This document shows, in pieces, positions 11,001-20,000 of a stretch of 21,254 nt of DNA. Every line of letters starts with the position of its first letter. Within the stretch, counting starts at the first letter, position 1. Source of the stretch: Phallusia fumigata (lineage: Eukaryota > Chordata > Ascidiacea > Phlebobranchia > Ascidiidae); the NCBI GenBank assembly GCA_008931825.1, contig QXVZ01025285.1, positions 1-21,254 on the forward strand, read 5' to 3'. The notes under the pieces were generated by a model. The model worked only from the letters and a program-made list of their open reading frames with translations. It had not been told where the DNA came from and did not search any database. A program made the position numbers and the translations under genes.

Positions 11001-14000
11001 AAGAACTGGGTGTTCAAAAACTTTGTTTTGTGGTGAAAATTAAATTGTGTTTCTCCTAAACCTGTGCAACTTTTTTCCACATTAAACTGAGAGAAATTGT
11101 AGAGTTCACTTACTTGCGACTGCTTCCAAAGCTCCTCTGCGCATCACAGTAGTTTCACTGTCTAATTGCGGCGGAATCTGCAACACAACATGCAACTTTA
11201 TTTAAGCAACATTGAATCTTTTGCAGAATTGTTAAAAAAAATTGGGGTGGCCTGCTGTAGGTTAGGGTTAGGTCTCTGAACCTTGGTTTAAATGGCTAAA
11301 AATAACCAACAGACTAAATAGAAGGTGGATAAATTGACTGCTTACATGTGGTTACATATTTATTATAAAATAAGTTGTGTAGTAACTAGGCAAAGCCCTC
11401 CAACAGCTGCCATGTGTACCAAGGATCACTGTACAAATTATTGAAACAAAAGAAATTTGAGAGTTTGTATGAAATTAAAAAAACACAACATACATTTAAA
11501 GACTGGTTCTGGATGTATTTTAATAGTGTTTCTCTCAAATTTCAAGGATGAAAATTTTACCAACATAGAAAACTGGTTAAAAATAACAATTACCTGATCC
11601 ACGAATTGTGGCATAACTTTATCAGGAAAACATCGTGCAAGTTCTGACAAACACCGACAAGCCACAAATCTCACAGGACTTTGTAGATTCCATACATGGG
11701 AAATTACACAGGGAAGCAATGTTAAAACCTGAGAGAAAAAACAAACGCTAATGGGTGGCGTGTGGCGCAGGATGGCAGTATAATGTATCAGCATATTTTG
11801 TTATAACCTGAACTTTTAACCACATGACACAAATGTCACATTATTTTCAAAAAACAAGTGGCATAGGTTTCTATATTATGAAACAGCAAGATCAAAAAAT
11901 TATTCAGAAGTCGCAGTTTTTGGAACATAACAATAGATCAGTCAACCAGTGAGCAATAAAGCAGGCGCAAATGTGCCATTGAGCTCAGGAAAAATGTTGG
12001 AATACTAATTATCTCCGCCTTGCACATAAACATGAATTTTAGGCCTAATTGATTGTGTAATTCCACTTTACCACACATAATAGATTCTTGTTACATAAAA
12101 ATGTTTTTTCAAAACAAGCCTAAAATAATGGAAGCTTGCCGATGAGATCGAAAACACTGGTTTACACTCACTTGGTTTTTTAGATCCTCACTTTGTACAG
12201 CGGCAGTGATAACTTGCAAAGTTACAAGAGCTTGTGAAATCCCTGTGTAATCCTCATTATTATTTGTGCTTGTACCGTTAGTCTTGGACATTTGCAAACT
12301 TGATATTTTAGTCCAAAGATAGGGGACAACTTGGAAGACATTGGATTGATGAACTTTGCAGATAGTTTGCAGACAACACTCGGATCCACTGCTGGCAATC
12401 GTGTTGTCAACCTGCAACAAAAGTTGAAACAATTAAAACCTCTGATTCAAAATTCACATCGAACTAAAGAAAAATATGAAGAAATTTTGCAGCCCATTTA
12501 CCTGTTTCCGTGGTTCCTTATCTGCAGTTTCCATAGCAACCCGCTTCCTCTTCTTGCTGTTAATTTCAGCAGAAGAGGACTCTTGTTGCCGTAGCAATGT
12601 GATGATTGCATCATGAGCAAGGCGGTCACATGACATGTCACATGATTTCAATACCTCATCTGTGGAAATTGTTGACATTATTGTATTTTAAACTTGCCTT
12701 GATGCTTTTAACAGGAAATTTCCCAACTTCATGAAACCATGGTTTTCAAACAACTTTGATAATAAGTGTCTTAAATAAATTCTTATCGCTGGTGCATTGA
12801 AAATTCAACTAACTTCTTTGAAGGTGTTGAAAAAAGTATGAGAAACTCCGACACAAAACAAAATAATTTTACTTTGATATGTGAAAATGACTGTTATGAT
12901 TCTGGGCTGGTTTAAAAACCATCGGATTTACAAACTTTTCATACAAGTGTTTTGCACAAAAAGCTGCAAAAAACTTCTGCGTCGAGCAATTGAGCATAGG
13001 AAACACTCACATGCAAATTCTGATTCAATTGATTCAAGAGTAGGACATCTAGTGGTCGAAGAGGTAAGCGAGACGCAAAGATTTCGAACAAGTTTGGTGT
13101 TCGGACAAGGTTGTCGCGAGGCACAGAGTCCGAGAAGGTTTGCAAGCGAAGATGAGACGGATAATCTTGTTGTTCGATTCTCCTCAGTCTGTAACAAATT
13201 TTGCAACAAATTAACTTTTAATTTTGTCACATGATAGGACAAAACCACAGTTCAAGTTATTGTGACAAATTAAATTAAACTCCCCAATTTCAAATGATTT
13301 CTATTGAATCAAATGGTCAGTTTGAAAATATGCAGATTATATAAAAATGTTTTTAAACCACTCCCCTCATTTTTTTAACTTAAGTACTTTTAGGGAGTGT
13401 GACTTTAATAGTTAAAAAACAAAATCTGACTATAGTTAGGTTCCTGATAACACTAACATTTCACCAAAAGAACTGATTCGCATCATCACAAATAAAAACT
13501 TGAAGTAAATTTGTTGCACAATTTTACTTTTAAGCAGTGAAGTATGACAATTTACCTTTATTGATTCCATGAGAGGTCTAATAACAGGATTAAGTTTTTC
13601 AGGTAATTTCCATGTTTCATTAGTTGCAAGTGTGGAAGCAGCAGCCAACACAAGTGCTTGTGAGACGTAACATTTTACTCGACAATCCAATGTCGCTTGT
13701 GTTTTCATCGCGACTTCAGCTAATTTTCTCAACAACTGGCACTGATTTGACAACTCTAAAAACATAAGGAGTTTAAACTCCAAGATTTAAAAAATATTTA
13801 AATGATGTTGGTTGGCAAAGTTATTTAAATTACGGGTTTGCTTGCAGAAAATGAAATTAACAGAACAAAATTCCAAATTCAAATTCAAACATTTTGAAGT
13901 AACAAGTTGACTCTTACCCTGATCTGGATCTGGAATTATCTTTGCAAACGAACTCAAACAAAAATGAAAAACCTCCTCAAAAGTGTAGCTGGATTTTAGG

Positions 14001-17000
14001 GTAAAGTCCTGAGATAAAAACAAAATCTATGTAATCTACAAAATATCTGTACAAAAATATTTGTGCGGTGATTACTGCAGATTTGTTTGTGCTTTTGGCA
14101 AAAATATTCATGTACAATTGGAATTGACAAAAAATCACAATCACAAATATTCTTTCTTTTGCATTTTGTTACATGGGTGATCAGCTTCTGTCTCCAAACC
14201 TCGATATTTTGAATTCCCCTCTGTGTGAGAGCACAAAGTAAAGCTTTCATATCAGTTTGAACTTGGACAAAATTCACAGTGATTTCGCTGAAGTAAAGAT
14301 TTTCAACATGCGCCAATGTCAGCAGTTTGTGAAGGTCGGCTGACAAGTCAACAGGAAATATCTGAAAGTGGGACAAAAATTTTTAAACTACAGGAAATTT
14401 CAAACTAACAAGGAAATGGAAACCATATTAGCCAAAAATTACATTTAAAATTTGTTCCTGAAAATTTGCACAGAATAACTCGTTTAAACTACCAACTGGT
14501 ACAATTTATCTGGTGAATGCTGAATACAATTGGCACCCAAATATATTTTGATTATGTTTCCAAATCAATTTTAATTGCAAACTCTCCAATCCATAACTCA
14601 CTTTGTTTGATTCATCGCTTTCCTTCCACCAACCAGTTATCGTCATAGCAGCGATTATCCGTTGCAATGCTGACTGTGATGTCATAAAGCTTGCCAGTTG
14701 GTTTTTGACAAGATTTAAAACCTGCTCCGTACTGTCTGTACTGACACCTGGTGGCTTGTCTGCAATGCCATGGCAACACAGCGCTCCGATCATCCTGAAA
14801 AATTATCACACATTTTATAATTTGCAAGATTATTAAATGGCAAGATTTTTGCTTCCACCTTGTTATCATTTCTCTTGTTCCTATGACATGCTCAGCATAT
14901 GTTATTCCGTCACTAGATGGCAGCATAGCTGATGGCAAACCTCCAAGAAACTTTTGTTGATCATTTGCTGATGTGTCTGTAGGTTGCTAAAAATCAAGGT
15001 TGGTTGTTTAAATCTCAGTCCCAGCAAATAAAATTTGACAAAGCATATTTATAACCAGTAATTTGCAAATGAGTAAAAAGAAACAAACACAGTTTGGAAC
15101 GCAAAATCAAGTTTGTGGTAAATTTTAAAAAGTTGTCAACATATATTGTTGCAGTAACTTACACCGGATGGCGCTACATGTTGTGTCAGCAGCGAAGAGT
15201 CGAATGGAACTGCCATCGGTTGGCATGACAACACACACCATAATGGAAAGAGTTGGAACAGGTTTGGTAGAGCCGAGATATCGCATCGTCTTAAAACCAA
15301 CAAAAACACCTGAAACATATTTCACAAAAGTTTGGACAGTGTTTGTAAAAAATCAATTCTGGGTGAGTTTAATGAAAATAAGAATTGTACATATGTTTGG
15401 ATCTAATTTTGGAAATAAAAGTGGTTTCGTTCATTCTAGATTTTTGTTCATAATAAAGCAATGTTGTACATAGCATGGTAAATACAAATCAAATCATGTT
15501 TTTATTAAACAAATATAATTCAAAGCATCACAAAAAACTGAAGGTTCACCTTCTGAGTGAGCTGTCGGATTTCTGCTTTTGCTTCAAGTAAACAAGATTG
15601 AAACAAATTCGACAAAATTTCGACACAAATAGGAGACAACCAGGATATGAATTGCTGAAAAATGCAAAATAAGCAAATGAAATAAACAAACCTACATGTG
15701 CTGTGGGGAAAATGTGAAAATACCAAATCGAATTTTTACAGTTCGGATAACATTTATGGAAATATATAAAATCCAGTTAAGATGTGTAGGTACAGATATT
15801 ATCATGGCTTGAGGTATACAAAAGCTTGTAAATCTATCAAAACCCATGCTGTATAGACGACCACAAGTGTGACTATTTACAGCTTAACCCAAGTTGACCG
15901 CGCCACCACGTATTATGTTATGTTGTGAAGCATACCTGAGATGAATTTGACTTCACCATCGCTTGTAGTGTTAGAAGTGAAGCTTTTCTGACATTGGCCG
16001 ATGTATGATGAAAGAAAGGCGATAAACGACTTGCCAACTCATCAGGACGTTCACCAGCGCTGCAATGTAATTCAACTGTCAACATTTGGAGCTTTAAAAT
16101 AGTCACAGACAGTTTGTTGAAAATAAGTAAAAGTACATATTTCAATGAATATAAGTCAATATGGGTAAAAAATACATGAACAAATGCGTCCACCTGCAAG
16201 TAATCAGAAAAAAGTTTATAGAACAGATGTGAAAACTAAAAACAATTTGATAAGAATTAATATCTCACTTTGGGCTTGCAAGAACCATTAATATGGAAGA
16301 GAGGTAAAAAAAAGTACATCTACCATAAAACAAGAAAAATTACCCACCAGATTCTACTAGAGGGCAGAGATGTGATAATCTGAGATAGAAGCAGCATGAC
16401 TGATTGTGTCGACGCTGTTAATTCGTCGTAAGATTTTAAAGAATCCCATAAAATTGTTAGCAATGTCTGCAGCTGAAATTAAAATACACAAAATCACTTT
16501 GTAGTTTTTACAATTTTCCCTGCTTAAAATAAAACTGATTAAGTGTCTGTAACAATGAATTTACACAAAGTGTTTAAAAAAGCAAGCAGAAGATAATAAA
16601 AATATTTTTTACATTTGTTTCATTTTCTTTTTCGACAAGAATTCGAGTAGTGGGGAGCAATGCTTTGGCAGAGACGCTTCGAACGTCTTCATCAGAATCT
16701 CGTAAACCTCGGACAATTGTTGGAAAACAAACTGAAAGTAGTTGGATCTGAAGATCCTAAAAGTGAAAATAACCATTACCTCATCTTATTTCATTCAAGT
16801 AACAGTCATTAGTTTTAATGTGATTACAAAACAACAGGACCTCTATGCGTGCAAAAACAATTTACTAAAATATTTTGCTAAACAAAACATTTTTCTTGCT
16901 ACAAAAAAGAAAAATTTAAAGATTTTATCAATAGGCACTTTGTATTTTTTCAAAACAAAATGCATTACTAAAACATTTGCAAAATTTCCACCTGTCTGAC

Positions 17001-20000
17001 AGCTACTATATACTGGAGCGAGAGCATCGAGCTTTGACGAACTTCCCACGTCTTCTGCTCAAACAGACGAAGCAAGATTCTAACTGTGTCTAGAAAAACA
17101 TAACACACATGACTAAAGAAAAATATATTGTCTGTTCACAGAAACAAATAGAATTGACAGCTGACAGAAACAAGGTGTTTGTGCAGTATTACAAACCTAA
17201 GATGAAGGTACTGGGATCCGTATGACACAACGTTTGATAAAATTACCAAGACTGTTGTCAACAAGCGCCAAGCAGAAAAGATACGGAGAGCCGAGACTCA
17301 ATGCAAAGTTTTAAGATCAGTATGGATTGTATGTTGACTAGTTATGGGCCAATTTTTCCGAAAAATAAGTTGTTCTTGTCCAGCCCTTAACACAACAGTA
17401 CAAAATCTGTCAGAGTAAATCTCACCGAAAACATGTTTTTCTTCATGGTAACTTGCAACAACACTAAGGGTTTGGGCGCATGATTCCCGAACAGGTGCAG
17501 TCACCTAAAGTGAAACAGAAACATTTGGGAAACTGGACTCGATAAAAACAAGCAATAAGTATGAATATATATCATAAAAGTTGATATTATTGAAAACAAC
17601 ATTGAAATTCGGAACAAAAAAAGTGAAACAAAATTAAAGATTCTTTGTTTACCTGATCGGATATGTAGTCTGCAAATCGATCAAGCGCGATGACACAGAG
17701 CAACCTCACTGCAAGGTCACTCAACCATGACTGATGACAAACTTGGAGTTCATCCGAGGACATGCCACGCCTCTTTCCACAACCAATCCCATGCTTTTTA
17801 ATTATTTCCCTAAGAGCCAGACATGCTCCATGTCTCATCTCCCATGTGTGCGAGAATAACATGTTCGTTAATTCCTCGCAGACCCACTCAAACGGCCAAC
17901 CTGTCAACTGATAGAGAAATAGGAAGACAGTGTCAAGTTTACTTTAGGTCTGAATTTATGCAACAAAATACATCTTTCTTGTGCAAATAGACCAGGGGTC
18001 GGCAACTGCTGGCACGCGGAATTATTATTCATGGCACGACATGATTTACAAGTTCAGGTTCTAATCCATTTGATGAAGTAAGTTGTGTGACTTCTTTTTT
18101 ATGATAACTACAGTAAGCACATTCAATCCTGTCGTTTACAGATTGTAACGATTAGCCTACTAAACATAGAAACATAAAGCAGTGACGTTTTCACCCAAAT
18201 CGTAGCACACATTCACACTTTAATATAATTTGTAACCTGGCACAGTGCATCAAAAGTTCGCCAAACCATGTTTAGAAAAAAACTTCAATGGCACCTTATT
18301 GCCCCTTAAGCAGATAGTCGAATAAAAAAGTTTCAAAAATAAAGAAGTCATAGAAACACCAAATAATAAGTTGCTGAAATANGTGATTACAAAACAACAG
18401 GACCTCTATGCGTGCAAAACAATTTACTAAAATATTTTGCTAAACAAAGCATTTTTCTTGCTAGAAAAAAAGAAAAATTTAAAGATTTTATCAATAGGCA
18501 CTTTGTATTTTTTCAAAACAAATGCATTACTAAAACATTTGCAAAATTTCCACCTGTCTGACAGCAACGATATACTGGAGCGAGAGCATCGAGCTTTGAC
18601 GAACTTCCCACGTCTTCTGCTCAAACAGACGAAGCAAGATTCTAACTGTGTCTAGAAAAACATAACACACATGACTAAAGAAAAATAAACTGTCTGTTCA
18701 CAGAAACAAATAGAATTGACAGCTGTTAAGCAGAAAGGGAAGGTGTTTGTGCAGTATTGTAGACCTAAGATGAAGGTACTGGGATCTGTATGACACAACG
18801 TTTGATAAAATTACCAAGACTGTTGTCAACAAGTGCCAAGCAGAAAAGATTCGGAGAGCCAAGACTCAATGCAAAGTTTTAAGATCAGTATGGATTGTAT
18901 GTTGACTAGCTATGGTCCATTTTTCCGAAAAATAAGTTGTTCTTGTCCAGCCCTTAACACAACAGTACAAAATCTGTCAGAGTAAATCTCACCGAAAACA
19001 TGTTTTTCTTCATGGTAACTTGCAACAACACTAAGGGTTTGGGCGCATGATTCCCGCACAGGTGCAGTCACCTGAAGTGAAACAGAAACATTTGGGAAAC
19101 TGGACTTGATAAAAACAAGCAATTAGTATGAATATATATCATAAAAGTTGATATTATTGAAAACAAAATTGAAATTTGGAACAAAAAAAGTGAAAAAAAT
19201 TAAGGATTGTTTGTTTACCTGATCGGATATGTAGTCTGCGAATCGATCAAGCGCGATGACACAGAGTAACCTCACTGCAAGGTCACTCAACCATGACTGA
19301 TGACAAACTTGGAGTTCATCCGAGGACATGCCACGCCTCTTTCCACAACCAATCCCATGCTTTTTAATTATTTCCCTAAGAGCCAGACATGCTCCATGTC
19401 TCATCTCCCATGTGTGCGAGAATAACATGTTCGTTAATTCCTCGCAGACCCACTCAAACGGCCAACCTGTCAACTGATAGAGAAATAGGAAGACAGTGTC
19501 AAGTTTACTTTAGGTCTGAATTTATGCAACAAAATACATCTTTCTTGTGCAAATAGACCAGGGGTCGGCAACTGCTGGCACGCGGAATTATTATTCATGG
19601 CACGACATGATTTACAAGTTCAGGTTCTAATCCATTTGATGAAGTAAGTTGTGTGACTTCTTTTTTATGATAACTACAGTGAGCACATTCAATCCTGTCA
19701 TTTACAGATTGTAACAATTAGCCTACTAAACATAGAAACATAAAGCAGTGACGTTTTCAACCACACATCGTAGCACACATTCACACTTTAATATAATTTG
19801 TAACCTGGCACAGTGCATCAAAAGTTCGCCAACCCATGTTTAGAAAAAAACTTCAATGCCACCTTGTTGCCCCATAAGCAGATAGTCGAATAAAAAAGTT
19901 TCAAAAATAAAGAAGTAATAGAAACACCAAATAATAAGTTGCTGAAATAACATCTTACCTCATTTTGGTCTGCAGAGTGTCGAGGGATATTTTCGAGTGA

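Larger units (their letters stand above)
16820..18381. repeat. Large direct repeat, copy A (1562 bp)
   Basis: The block starts GTGATTACAAAACAACAGGA and ends TTGCTGAAATA immediately before the N at 18382. It is nearly identical to 18383-19949, covers three BTAF1 exons and the introns between and after them, and includes a hAT-like element. Differences are scattered substitutions and small indels (for example around 17160-17200), mostly in introns. Confidence 0.97.
18383..19949. repeat. Large direct repeat, copy B (1567 bp)
   Basis: The second copy begins directly after the single N with the same GTGATTACAAAACAACAGGA and ends TTGCTGAAATA at 19949, after which the sequence continues into the donor of the 19959 exon. 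All three exons are intact. Copies of 1.56 kb abutting at an ambiguous base look like two overlapping contigs that were not merged. Confidence 0.97.

Noticed and set aside
15168-15473. 101-codon plus-strand open frame and a second minus-strand frame over exon 15163-15309
   Set aside because: They are shadows of the BTAF1 exon. Only the frame reading [12 protein letters not shown] continues in phase with both neighbours and matches BTAF1.
17196-17330. Plus-strand open frame in the duplicated intron ([17 protein letters not shown]...) that looks protein-like
   Set aside because: Between copies A and B it differs by amino-acid-changing substitutions (P to L, R to C, E to K), while the neighbouring BTAF1 exons have only silent changes. 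It is not under coding constraint and has no start or splice context.
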